35,595 nt of DNA from an uncultured SAR116 cluster alpha proteobacterium (GTDB taxonomy: Bacteria; Pseudomonadota; Alphaproteobacteria; Puniceispirillales; Puniceispirillaceae): assembly GCA_902583715.1 (NCBI GenBank), contig CACHXC010000015.1, positions 1 to 35,595 on the forward strand. The letters are read 5' to 3'. The notes under the pieces were generated by a model. That model saw only the letters and a list, made by a program, of their open reading frames with translations. It was not told the origin of the DNA and made no database searches. The position numbers and the translations under genes were made by a program. Positions 24,751 through 35,000 of this stretch are shown one piece after another (the first letter of the stretch is position 1; each line of letters starts with the position of its first letter).

Positions 24751-24819
24751 CTGTTAACACATGTTTTTTCAGAGTTGCAAAATTAGAAAAGCTAAAATTG
24801 ACCGTAATAAACTAAATGA

Positions 24820-25269
24820 TTACCGAAATGCCTTATTGATTAATTTAAATGCTTCTTCCATTGCCCGGTCTTCTCCGCAGTCAGCCTCGAACACTATTTT
24901 AGGTCTTATCTGTCTATAGCGATCTGAATAATGGAAATTAGGATATGCGTCAGAAATTGCCAGTCTGATCTCACTCTTTTCTTTTAGTCTCATCGTTAAA
25001 CGACTAACTAAAAAATCGATTTTTTCGTCAGAGCCCTTAACTTCAACAGCAAAATATCGATTTGAAAAAGGGCACCTATTATTTACGCGTATATCTGCAA
25101 AGACATATTTATTATGAAATTCAGACAGATGAGAGATGTATGATAAATTGTAACGAAGAATTAAAAGTATAATTATCACGCCCACAATAACAGGCAGCAA
25201 AAGCAAAAACTTCCGTAAAACTACCCGATTAATGAAATTTCTTTTTTCAAATCCACCTCGATTAGACAA
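24820..25269 (-). CDS. small single-pass membrane protein of unknown function
   Basis: The product of up to 149 residues has one strong membrane helix (about 21-39) after a basic N-terminus, and a C-terminal domain of about 105 residues. That domain contains two cysteines (about residues 65 and 131) and mixed strands and helices, probably outside the cytoplasm. The start is uncertain: the first possible codon is TTG at 25269 with AGGA directly in front, and no ATG precedes the helix. It lies between the cNMP-binding gene and the small basic protein gene on the same strand. No family is recognised; the sequence is AT-rich. Confidence 0.55.
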   Translation of the reverse strand: MSNRGGFEKRNFINRVVLRKFLLLLPVIVGVIIILLILRYNLSYISHLSEFHNKYVFADIRVNNRCPFSNRYFAVEVKGSDEKIDFLVSRLTMRLKEKSEIRLAISDAYPNFHYSDRYRQIRPKIVFEADCGEDRAMEEAFKLINKAFR

Positions 25270-25311
25270 TCCTGTAATCGATTAAGAAAAGGAATTTTAC
25301 TTGCAGTCATT

Positions 25312-25533
25312 TTACAAAATCCAGGGCACATGGGATGGCAATTCTCTCCTTTCATCTGGTTTCGTCGAGTTGTTACCCCCGTCATCTGCTAAAAAAAAGG
25401 TATTCATAACAGCATCAAAAAAAGTTGTTTTTTTATCTTTATTTTTTCTTGCTTTTGAATACTCCGGTTTCTGATTTTTCTTTTTTGTTTTCATGGTTGC
25501 AGGTATTGGAGAAATTTTGTTTCGTATTTCCAT
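25312..25533 (-). CDS. small Lys-rich protein of unknown function
   Basis: The 73-residue product starts at an ATG with a very good ribosome site (AAAGGAG, 7 nt spacing). The first half is strongly basic (a Lys/Arg-rich stretch at about residues 15-35), the second half contains 'FFDAVMNTFFLADDGGNN' and ends in Pro-Trp-Ile-Leu. No motif is known to me. The gene follows the broken CBS gene by 15 bp and may be transcribed with it. The strong ribosome site is the main support for a real gene. Confidence 0.5.
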   Translation of the reverse strand: MEIRNKISPIPATMKTKKKNQKPEYSKARKNKDKKTTFFDAVMNTFFLADDGGNNSTKPDERRELPSHVPWIL

Positions 25534-25548
25534 TACACGCTCCTTTAC

Positions 25549-25740
25549 TCACGTTGGGTTTCTTGGTTTGGCCGTACGCTCTGAAATAATACCAACAACG
25601 ATACCTTGCTCGGTTTGAACAACCAGCGCGCCAATGCTATTTAAAGTTAAGGTGAAAATGACCCTCTCAATTGGAGCGTCTGGAGATACAGTCAGGCATT
25701 TACGTTTTGCGAGGTCATTTAAAAAATGTGCCATCACCAT
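25549..25740 (-). pseudogene. truncated CBS-domain gene
   Basis: The 63 residues match the first CBS motif of small two-CBS proteins: 'CLTVSPDAPIERVIFTL', then 'IGALVVQTEQGIVVGIISER'. Normal family members continue after 'SERD' through a second CBS motif to about 140 residues; here the frame leaves the pattern right after 'ISER' and stops eight residues later. The second half is absent from the neighbouring sequence in any frame that I could follow. It is probably a deletion remnant, although a short expressed peptide is possible. Confidence 0.65.
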
Positions 25741-26128
25741 CTCAACCGATCAGTGGTGGGCAGCACTCAAAAATGCAATTTTACAAAATACGAAGCACTA
25801 TCGAGTGCCGCCGCCGTATAGCGCCATCGTTAGCACCCTCTTTTTCATATTCAGCTGTATAGTGTGGTGCTTCGAGGCCGTTACACGGTAACACTATATT
25901 TTTTGAAAGTCAACAAAGTCAATTAACTGATAGTCAAAATCTATATATATAGGCTATTGGCATGTCAGTTTCTATGTGCATTGCAAATGTTGATTTAGAA
26001 CTTTCTTACGGCTTGTTGACCAAGATTTAGGGTCGTAACACTTAACCGCTACCTCAAAATATTTATCTATCAAAACACACCTACAGGACTGTTATATAAT
26101 AGCAAAATACTCGTTACCTTATGTCCTA
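25741..26128. other. AT-rich intergenic region
   Basis: No coding frame is convincing. A short palindrome GTTAC-ACG-GTAAC lies at about 25879-25891; it resembles the inner half-sites of the znuA/znuC dyad but is much shorter. The rest is AT-rich and leads into the 59-nt repeat at 26129. Confidence 0.35.
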
Positions 26129-26187
26129 ACAAATAAATATCATAATTCGCCAGTACTATAACACCTCAGACACACTGAGCCTGACGG
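26129..26187. repeat. 59-nt att-like repeat, right copy
   Basis: Ungapped partner of 24165-24223, identical over the first 16 nt and over the last 11 nt ('GAGCCTGACGG') and partly between. The reading frame of the following GIY-YIG-like gene stays open across this repeat back to a TAA at 26127, so the gene's original 5' end may have been replaced here. Confidence 0.7.
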
Positions 26188-26204
26188 CATGGCGACACAA
26201 AGGA

Positions 26205-27068
26205 GTGACATTTATCCAACCAGTTTTACCAAAAAATTTACTTACAGACTGCGGAGGGGACCAATTGCATCGGCTTTCAGTAGCTTGGAGTTTGAGCCTG
26301 AACAAAGACGAGTTTGTGAAGGTTGATCTTCCTAGCGTGATTAAACCACAATTAAGAGCAAGCTTAGACTTCACTAAGAGCTCACTTGGAAGACGAAGAA
26401 TGAGCTGGGAAGATCTGCATGAAGTTGTAAAAAATTGGAGAAACTTGAATGATGAAAGACCATTCCTTAATCAACAGACTCCATTTCTTCTTGATGCAGC
26501 AGAAGAAGGTCTAACAAGGCAATATCCAGATCTTGAATTAGCAACACTTGACATTTTGGAACTTGAGCATAAAGAAAGCCCAAAAGCCATTAAATCTGCA
26601 TCAAAAATAAGGGCAATACTCCGTGAAAAAGGGCATCAGCCTATTTCATGGCTCATTAGTGCAAGAAAAAATTTGTAATTTCTTAAATTCAAGCACAAAC
26701 CCAAAAAGAGTTACACAACTTCGCTTTATGTAATTCTCCGTGATGGCTTTTCTGAGAACAATGGCAGGTATGGTATTTATGTAGGTGAAACTGCAAAGGC
26801 TGTTGAAGAGCGTTTCGAACAACACATGAGTGGCATCAAGGCCGGTAAAGAGCTGCCTAAACATGGAATACAACTCTTGCACTCTCTGGTATGGCCTTGG
26901 CAAAAAGTCCCGCGGAGAGACAGTATGAACATCTTTTACGAGTCAGCTTTACATGAGGCCCTAACACTCGAAAATAGCTCAGGACCTAAAGTCAGCGGCA
27001 ACACCCAGGAAATTAGTGATTGGCCAGATGGGTTTCAAAGTAGATTGATTTCGAATATCGCTCGCTGA
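26205..27068 (+). pseudogene. GIY-YIG-like nuclease gene interrupted by one in-frame TAA
   Basis: The frame from GTG 26205 gives 157 residues to a TAA at 26676-26678, then continues in the same frame without any stop to TGA at 27066. The second part contains 'LYVILRDG', 'YGIYVGET', an Arg in 'EERFEQHMSG' and a Glu in 'FYESALHEA', the order expected for a GIY-YIG nuclease domain, though divergent. The first ATG after the internal stop is at 26826, behind the motif, so the nuclease part cannot be made alone from a normal start. One nonsense change (or readthrough of TAA) explains this. The 5' start is also doubtful: the ribosome site overlaps the GTG and the frame runs through the att-like repeat. 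The N-terminal 157 residues are helical and unrecognised. Confidence 0.6.
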
Positions 27069-27089
27069 TAGGGGCAATAACTTATATAT

Positions 27090-29189
27090 TTAGCGATTTT
27101 CTAAATCTTCCAAAAATTCACTACCAGGCTCAACACCTGTAACTAAGAGATGCTCTCTTGCCCTCGTGCACGCAACATACAATAAATGTCTTTCAGTCTC
27201 ATAAACTTCGGCTAGATCAGATGCATCTGTCACACGCTCGAGTCTCTCTTGGTGTGGCAAGATATCTTCATCGCAAGCCATAACCACAACAGATCTGAAT
27301 TCCAGGCCTTTTGCCAAATGCATTGTTCCAAAAGAAATAGCACTCGTATTTTCTTCATACTTGTCTGTGATTTTGAATGCCTTTTGCCCAGCGTCAATTA
27401 TCGCTGCCTTTGCTCTTGGCAGTTCATCTTCACTCCTAACAAAAATACCAATTTCAGATACTGGAACCCCGCCACTTATCTGCTGATTAATCCAATCTGA
27501 AATAATAGATGTTTCGTCTTCGAAATCATCAACTACTAAAATCTGTGGCGGCAAACTATTAAATAAAGAAATCGTCGCTTTGCGACTTTCCTCATTCTCA
27601 TCCAAATCTGAAATTTCTTTTGGAAGTAATCTGTCCGCCTGTTGCCTAATTTGATGAGATGTTCGGTAGTTTATTTTAAGCGTATTTGATCGACCACGCA
27701 CATCAACGCCCAGACTTTTCCAAGAAAACGGTTGCCTGAAAATCCGTTGGCCTAGATCGCCAGCGAAGAAAAGGCCATCTGTTTTATCTCCTGCCAAACG
27801 AGCAACAAATTTCAACTCACTAACGGAAATATCCTGTGCTTCATCAATGATGATGTTTTGGTATTTTATGGCAGGAGCTGAATTAGCATGCAACGAGCTG
27901 AAAACTGACGGCCATGTCGATAACTTACGGCTAGCAATGGTGTTCCCAACCCGATCAAAAATGCTCCAAAGCTTTTCACGTTGTGCGCCGCCTATCCGTG
28001 TTTTTCGACCCAGCCGCTTTATATCACGATAATCTTCCCATGACTTTAACTGCCACGCGTCAACAACATGTTCCCATTCAGCTAGCAAAAAACCAATGCT
28101 GAAATCTTCAACCTCCAACTCTTTACAAGCATATTTAAAAAAACTTTGAAGTTGTGAAACGGAAGCTATGTTCGGCTGCTTTCCAGATTGCTGCATCAAC
28201 TCATAGGCCACGCCTTCTAGATGACACACGTCTATTTTTTCTGATGCTGCAGATCCAACACCAGCCAGCCGCTCCAGTTTAACACGCATAGCATTGGCCA
28301 ACGTTTTGGTGAATGTTGTCAGTAATATTCTATTCTCTGGATATTTCTTATGCAAAGCTAGCGCGCGATGAATGGCCACAACTGTTTTACCTGTTCCAGC
28401 TGAACCTGCTACCCGCGCTGGACCATTGTAAGAACGATAAGCAAAAATGCGCTGAGCAGGGTGCAAAAACACTGTCCATTTTTCCCAAGGGTAATCAAGG
28501 GCAACTGCAAGAGCATCACTATCCTGCACCACACGGAAACGGCGTTGAGCATCTGGGTGTGCAAAGCCGCTATCTTCTATATCCGATGATTCTTCTCTAG
28601 CAGCTTGTGATTGCTGCACAGCCTGAAGGAATGAAACATCACCTCCAGCGACCTCTAGCAAAATTTCAGCAGCTTCTTGTGGTAAATGATCAGCCACATG
28701 TAAGAACGTCTCTTCATTCGCGCTCAACACATCATCAAGCCAATCTTCAGGTACACCAATTGACAGTAGTTGGTCTTTATTCAAGTCATCAAAAATGGCT
28801 GGTAACGCCTCAGGGGTTTCATCGGCAATCACAGGCCTCTGTATTGTGACGTCTTCAACCAGCTCACGAACTTCTACAATTTGGGCCGCCCCTGTCACAG
28901 GGTGGTTTTCGATACGCCGTCGCCCTGCCCAGGCATAGGCATCATCATGATGATCCACATAACAAAGTAAAATAGACGCGGAAGTTTTATGAACTATGAG
29001 GCGAATGTCACTATTTGCACGCACCGACCAGAAATTCGGGTCTTTAGCACGTTCAATTTTATGGAATTGTGTTGAATTTCCACTAAGGCCCATCTGTAGG
29101 TCAAAAGCGGTTGTCTTTACCGCCTTCTGTTCCTGGGCATTAAGCTTGCCAAGGCTAGACTGGAATGTATCAGCAATTCGAAATTCCAT
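27090..29189 (-). CDS. RelE-fold/UvrD-type SF1 helicase fusion
   Basis: The 699-residue protein has an N-terminal RelE/ParE-like fold (about 1-100, with 'FWSVRANSDIRLIVHK' and 'VDHHDDAYAWA'), a linker to about 210, and a superfamily-1 helicase. Helicase motifs are Walker A 'GSAGTGKT' (262-269), 'DEAQD' (449-453), 'GDLGQRIF', 'NYRTSHQIR', 'GTMHLAKGLEF' and 'LLYVACTRAREHL' near the C-terminus. The helicase part should unwind DNA with ATP. The RelE-like part may bind nucleic acid or ribosomes; whether it cuts RNA is unknown. It is third in an operon after res and mod (9 bp after mod), so it probably belongs to the restriction system. It ends 21 bp from the convergent GIY-YIG-like gene. Confidence 0.88.
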   Translation of the reverse strand: MEFRIADTFQSSLGKLNAQEQKAVKTTAFDLQMGLSGNSTQFHKIERAKDPNFWSVRANSDIRLIVHKTSASILLCYVDHHDDAYAWAGRRRIENHPVTGAAQIVEVRELVEDVTIQRPVIADETPEALPAIFDDLNKDQLLSIGVPEDWLDDVLSANEETFLHVADHLPQEAAEILLEVAGGDVSFLQAVQQSQAAREESSDIEDSGFAHPDAQRRFRVVQDSDALAVALDYPWEKWTVFLHPAQRIFAYRSYNGPARVAGSAGTGKTVVAIHRALALHKKYPENRILLTTFTKTLANAMRVKLERLAGVGSAASEKIDVCHLEGVAYELMQQSGKQPNIASVSQLQSFFKYACKELEVEDFSIGFLLAEWEHVVDAWQLKSWEDYRDIKRLGRKTRIGGAQREKLWSIFDRVGNTIASRKLSTWPSVFSSLHANSAPAIKYQNIIIDEAQDISVSELKFVARLAGDKTDGLFFAGDLGQRIFRQPFSWKSLGVDVRGRSNTLKINYRTSHQIRQQADRLLPKEISDLDENEESRKATISLFNSLPPQILVVDDFEDETSIISDWINQQISGGVPVSEIGIFVRSEDELPRAKAAIIDAGQKAFKITDKYEENTSAISFGTMHLAKGLEFRSVVVMACDEDILPHQERLERVTDASDLAEVYETERHLLYVACTRAREHLLVTGVEPGSEFLEDLENR

Positions 29190-29198
29190 CAGATAGCC

Positions 29199-31985
29199 TT
29201 AATCCAAATTGAACACTTTCATTACCTCGTCACCAAGATGATTGATGGCTTTTACAGCAATGCGTCCTGTTTCTGGCTTTGGAAATGGGCGGGAGATATC
29301 ACGATAAAGGCTTTCCCATGCTTCTTCATCTATCTCTGCTTTCAGGGCACTTTTCAGCTGTTTATACGGGTCATTAGCGCCAAGGAAATAGGCGTGTCTG
29401 ACAAAGAAACTTTCTTCGTTATAATCTGTGTCTATGAACCAAGCGGCGATACTTTCCGGCCCACCAGACACCACTTCTCCTTTTGAGGGGTGGAAGACAT
29501 CAACACCGTTGATCTTAACCTGCATCTTGCCATCCTCAGCATCAATGAAGTCAATATCTGGCTCACCAAATACAACAAACAGATTACCTGCCCCTGTGTT
29601 TTTGAGCTCTTCGGCCATATGCAGATCAGGGTTCATCCGTGCTTTCAGGATAGGCAGGTCAGCCAGTCTTTCAATTTCTGATGAATGCGCATCATAATTG
29701 AAGGCACAACAGACCAGCACGTCAAATTGTAGGTCACGTGCTTCACGAGCTGCGGCGACAATATCCGCCCGTCCCAGCGTGCCATATTCAGGACCAATGA
29801 AAACGGCCGCGCGTTTTTGTGGAGCGTTTTCACTGTCGGACTCCACATACCGCCCGTCACCGGAAATAAACTTGCCCGGGAAGAGGTTAATGTATGTGAA
29901 TTTAATTCGATCTTCTTTATGCGCCTGCTGAACGCCAGCGGTGCGCAGATGTTCTAAGATCACATTACCAAAATCAATCTCATCATCACTGCGGCCTGGG
30001 GCGACACGCAGGCCATCTGCCGCATCAAGATTGTCTAAGAGTTCACCATCATCATCGACTGCGATAACCTTATGTGGGGACAGGCTTTCCACCGTGAAGG
30101 GGCCGGCAACGCGCACCTTTGAATTGTCCACATAAGGCCGATCATGGAGGTATTCAGTTTCAGCATTGCGCGCTATGCTGTCATCAATATCTTTCTGGCG
30201 GGCGATCCGTGCCTCCCACCATTTTGCGTGAGCAGATTTAGCGGCTTCAGGCCAATTAGCCTCAGCTTCACGTGGGATTTCCCATTCTTCCCAAGTCTGA
30301 TTAAGGGCTGAATTTAACTGCTGACGGAGTGGCTCTAGAGTTTCCTGATGATTGTCCCAAATAACATCTATTTCAGAGTTATTGGCGATATCTCTCAGAG
30401 TGATATGGGGAACACGTTCATAAACAAAACCAGCTCTAATCTTGTTCTTGGGTAATTCAGATAGAACAAGGCCACTTAATTTATTTTCCTTAATCTGCCC
30501 ATCTCTTGAGTCCATCAAAATATAATGTGGAAATTCCGAGCTGATTATTCTTGATTTTGCTAAAGAGACTGCTACCCGAGATGTGTCAATTGTGATCCAA
30601 CGCCTTCCATACTTTTCAGCAACGGCAGCTGTTGTACCTGAACCACATGTTGGATCTAAAACTATATCACCAGGATCAGTCGTCATCAGCATGCAGCGCT
30701 TTACAACATCTTCATTAGTTTGAACAACATATATTGGATTTGAAGCGCCGATAACATCAGCCCAAAGATGATTTAATGGAGACACAGGAAAATCATCGAG
30801 AAAGAATTTATATCTAATACCAGATTTAGTGTAAATTATTCTATCTGCCTTCAAACACCTCTCTAGACCAATTTTACTTGTTCTATAGCATCCCCCAAGG
30901 GACATGCCTTGCCATTCAAAATCAAAGTGTGGATTGTTTTTTCTTACAAGGTCATCTGACTTAATCCCCCGAAATTGAGTAATTAAGTCAGCGGTTGAAT
31001 TAATTTTTTTGAATTCACCTTTTGTAATTAATTTTCCATCGGAGGATTGGAAATGCGACGCAAGTTCATCATCAACTCTAATATTGAACAATTTGTTCAT
31101 TTTACCTTTTGCAAGTTCACGATCCTTGGAGTACCAAATAATGTAGTCGCAAATTGTCGTTACAAAATCACTAGAAACAAGCGACCTCGTTTTTGTAAAT
31201 ACAATTTCACTAATAAAATTTTCTTGGCCAAACACTTCATCTAAAAGCGCTCTTACGCGATGCACATTTTCATCGCTAATTTGAACAAAAATCGAGCCAC
31301 TTTCATGAAGCAAGTCGCGCGATAATGTTAAGCGGTCTCTCAGATAGGTTAGATAAGAGTTTATGCCATCTGACCAAGTATCACGAAATGCTTTTACCAT
31401 TTCTGGTTCACGGCTAATTTGATCTGCCTTGCCGTCTTTTACATCACGCGACCGTGTCGATACCTGCCAGTTTGAGCCAAACTTAATCCCGTAAGGCGGG
31501 TCAAAATAGATGCATTGCACCTTCCCGCGCAGACCTTCTCTCTCCGCTAGTGAAGCCATCACCTGTAGGCTATCGCCCAAAATCATCCTGTTAGTCCAGT
31601 TCTGATCATGGGCGTAGAATTCTGTTTTGGCTTCTGGGTCCAGCTCGCCATCAAACATATCGGCAAACAGGTCAGGTGCTTCTTCCTGCGCTTTATCATC
31701 GCTGCGCTTTTTTGACTGGCGTATCAGATCATCAATGATATGTTTGGGATTAATTTTTTCCTGAATATAAAGCGGCGGGGCGGTGACCACTAAATCCGAC
31801 CAGTCTTGATCGTCCTTACCGCGCCAAACCAGCTGCGGGTCTAAATCAGAGTTGCGCGAATATTTCAATTCAATCGGCTTTTTATCTTCATCACGCATCA
31901 AATTTTCATATTCCGCGGTCGGAATATTGGTGCGTGTATCCCCTTCATGAGTAATGGTTTCAACTGATTTTGGTGTCTTAGCCAT
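29199..31985 (-). CDS. mod: type III-like DNA methyltransferase (Mod) with long C-terminal extension
   Basis: The 928-residue protein is a beta-class amino-methyltransferase. The catalytic 'DPPYGIKFG' (162-170) precedes the SAM-binding 'DPTCGSGTT' (444-452), with a target-recognition region of about 250 residues between. Mod subunits of type III systems methylate N6-adenine in an asymmetric site and direct the Res subunit. Typical Mods have 550-700 residues; here about 470 residues follow motif I, including helical and beta-rich parts. The gene starts 31 bp after res and precedes the helicase fusion by 9 bp. The recognition region (about 30690-31260) is visibly richer in A+T than its flanks, as if exchanged. 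Specificity is unknown. Confidence 0.9.
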   Translation of the reverse strand: MAKTPKSVETITHEGDTRTNIPTAEYENLMRDEDKKPIELKYSRNSDLDPQLVWRGKDDQDWSDLVVTAPPLYIQEKINPKHIIDDLIRQSKKRSDDKAQEEAPDLFADMFDGELDPEAKTEFYAHDQNWTNRMILGDSLQVMASLAEREGLRGKVQCIYFDPPYGIKFGSNWQVSTRSRDVKDGKADQISREPEMVKAFRDTWSDGINSYLTYLRDRLTLSRDLLHESGSIFVQISDENVHRVRALLDEVFGQENFISEIVFTKTRSLVSSDFVTTICDYIIWYSKDRELAKGKMNKLFNIRVDDELASHFQSSDGKLITKGEFKKINSTADLITQFRGIKSDDLVRKNNPHFDFEWQGMSLGGCYRTSKIGLERCLKADRIIYTKSGIRYKFFLDDFPVSPLNHLWADVIGASNPIYVVQTNEDVVKRCMLMTTDPGDIVLDPTCGSGTTAAVAEKYGRRWITIDTSRVAVSLAKSRIISSEFPHYILMDSRDGQIKENKLSGLVLSELPKNKIRAGFVYERVPHITLRDIANNSEIDVIWDNHQETLEPLRQQLNSALNQTWEEWEIPREAEANWPEAAKSAHAKWWEARIARQKDIDDSIARNAETEYLHDRPYVDNSKVRVAGPFTVESLSPHKVIAVDDDGELLDNLDAADGLRVAPGRSDDEIDFGNVILEHLRTAGVQQAHKEDRIKFTYINLFPGKFISGDGRYVESDSENAPQKRAAVFIGPEYGTLGRADIVAAAREARDLQFDVLVCCAFNYDAHSSEIERLADLPILKARMNPDLHMAEELKNTGAGNLFVVFGEPDIDFIDAEDGKMQVKINGVDVFHPSKGEVVSGGPESIAAWFIDTDYNEESFFVRHAYFLGANDPYKQLKSALKAEIDEEAWESLYRDISRPFPKPETGRIAVKAINHLGDEVMKVFNLD

Positions 31986-32016
31986 AGCTGATGTCTTCCT
32001 TGTGCGCCCTCAGGCT

Positions 32017-35000
32017 TTATTCTGCGGCATCTGTTTGTTCATTTTTTCGGGCGTATTTGGTCATCAGCCTGTCAACAGCTTCCTGCAGGCTGGCTTTACC
32101 CTCAAACACATCACCCTGAAATTCTACAAAGGCCCAGCGGCCAAATTTTTTCAAATTGTTCACACCCGGCACCCAAAAGGCTTTCATCGTGTTCGCTTTT
32201 TCAATCGATGCCTCACCGCGATAGCCCTTGACCTCAATAATCAGGTTCAGGGAGTCACCTGGCACGCCATCATCAACCTTAACAATAAAGTCGGGGCGGT
32301 ATTTGCGCGGCTCAGACCCCAGCAAATAAGGTACCTCGAACCCAAGCGAATGATTTTTGACATAAGCCAAAACGCGCGGGCTGTTTTCCAAGGCCTCTGC
32401 CATATCCAACTCCCATTCGCTGTCACCAATCACAAAATTAATATGTGATTTATGTTCACTGGTCTCATAGCGACGCGGATTGGATGTGGTGAAATTCACA
32501 TGAATGGACGAGCCTTCCATATTATACGGGTCAAGAACCGCTTTCACCAATTGCTCACCAGAATGAGTTTCGGTGATCGCAGCAGATATTTTATTGGCAG
32601 CCATATCCGCTAGCTGTTTGTACATCAATTGGGCGGGATAGGTGTTGCCAATGCATTCGAGGTGATTATCCATCCATTGCCGACAAATTGACCGCAACTG
32701 CCCAAAAAGATATAATTTAGGTTCATCACCAGGATCGCGATATTTGTGATAAAGAAGGTGTGCCGCCAAATTGAACAAGATGGTGCTCTTTCGCATATCT
32801 TTTGTATGTTCAAGTGTTAGCCTCTCACCTTTGCCAACAATGCCTTGTAAATCAACAATCGAAGGACCAACCAGTTCTGGCGTTAATCGAAGAGAGTGAT
32901 CTTGTGTAAAATTAGCTGTCAGTTTTGTGTTTGGAAGTTCGGTTCGATAACCTTCTACTTTGGGAAACCTTATTTCTAGATGATCACGTTCACGCATTGC
33001 TCGAACACGGATGGTCTCACGTGGTGGTCTTGGCTTTGAAACAACTGGTTCTGCCGCAAAGTCAAACGGTATGCCGAGTACATCGGCGTATTCAACGTCG
33101 AACAATCCATCTTCGTTCAGCTCATATGATTGGCGGCGAAGTGCGCGACCTACAACCTGCTCACAAAGCAGCTGTGTGCCAAAGGCTCGGACGCCAAGTA
33201 CATGCGTAACCGTGTTTGCATCCCAACCTTCTGTTAGCATCGATACCGAAACGACACATCTTATGCCTTGACCAAGTGAATTAGGTTTTCCAACGGTATT
33301 CATCACTTCACGAAGCAATGTGGCATCGTCAATGTTATCAGCTTCTTTTTGATTTCCCGTCCGCTCAAGAATTTCGCGGCGAAAGCGCTCTATTTCAAGA
33401 GCTGCCGCCTCCCTAAATTCTTTATCGAGTGCGTCTCCAGATTCTAACTGCGCGCTATCGATTAATAGTGTTTTTGGCTTTGATAGTCGCTGACCATTCT
33501 TATCGTAATTCTGGAAAAGCTCGAGACGGCCTTCGTGGAACGCAACTTCACCTTTTTCATTAGCGCGCTCAAAGCCAGAAATAAAATCATATACGAGCTT
33601 TGAAGTTGCTGTATTGTTACAAACCATAATGAAGACTGGAGGAACTGAAATCCCTTCTTTTTGCCAGCTTTCATAAACCTTCTCGTAATGGCCATATAAA
33701 GCTTCCAACGCTGTTTGAAGCATCGGCGGTAAAGAAAGAGGGTCGGCACTTGACTCCCCTCGTCCCATTTTAGGCATCTTTTTGCCAATATGTTCCCAAA
33801 GCTGCCGGTAAAGCGGCATCTCATCTCTCACAACATTATCAGCAACTGGCACACGAGGTAGCTTGACAATCCCGCATTCGATTGCGTCCATTAGCGAGAA
33901 ATCGCTGGACACCCACGGGAACAAAGTTCCCTCAGCATATCCAGAACCCTTGAGGAAAAATGGTGTTGCGGATAAATCGTATACAACGCGCACACCTAAT
34001 TTACGTTTTACCGCTTCGATTCCAGTTATCCATAGGCGGGCGGCTTCTTTATTTTTATCTGCTTCCTTTTTATCATCGCCTTTTAAATCATCTTCATCAG
34101 ACGATGGTTTTTCACGGTAGCAGTGATGGGCTTCATCATTAATAACCACAATATGCTTCATGCTCATTAATGCGCCCATGACGCGTTTGATCATCTGACC
34201 TTCTGTTTCCAGCGTCTGGATTTCTTCGCCTCTCCCTTTCAAAAGGGCTCGTCCTGTTTTTGAAATTTCTGTCGTTTCACGAAGTTTGAAGGCATGATAA
34301 TTAGTGATAATAATTTTAGCCTTCTCCATATCACCAATCATATCTGCGGGAATAAGCTCTCGTGTCTTATAGTAACTATCCGGATCATTAGGCTGAAGGA
34401 CGCGAAGGCGATCCTTAATTGTGATGCCAGGAGCGACAATCAAAAATGCTCTGGAAAAGGATTTTGTTTGGGGGTGACGAACCGCATTGACAGTTTGCCA
34501 TGCTATCAGCATCGCCATAACTGTAGTTTTCCCAGCACCCGTCGCTAACTTAAATGCAATTCTGGATATTTCTGGATTTGCCTGCTCGCTAGCCAATTTA
34601 AGGCGCTTTAAGATACCTTCCGTACGCTTCCCCATTTTAGGAGCAACTTCTGATAACCATATAGCAGTTTCGACCGCTTCGACTTGGCAGAAGAATGGAC
34701 GTATGGTTTCAAATTCGTGGGAGCGCCAATACCGGAGCAGTTGTGCTGTCTCTGCTGTAACTTGCCAGTCACGCTCATTCGGCAGCCGTCTCCATTGGTC
34801 GACTAATTCTCTAATCTCATTAATATACCCTGAAATATTATATTCTTGGTCGGTTGAAGACAGGTCATCTCCAGCATCCAAGACCATATCCATTTGGCCA
34901 TCATCGCGACCGTTTTTCCTGTGTCTTCCTCTAGCGCTCGGCACCGGGGTGATTAATGAAGAGGGTCGCCTTGCATGGTTAACAGATTGGGTAGGCTGTC

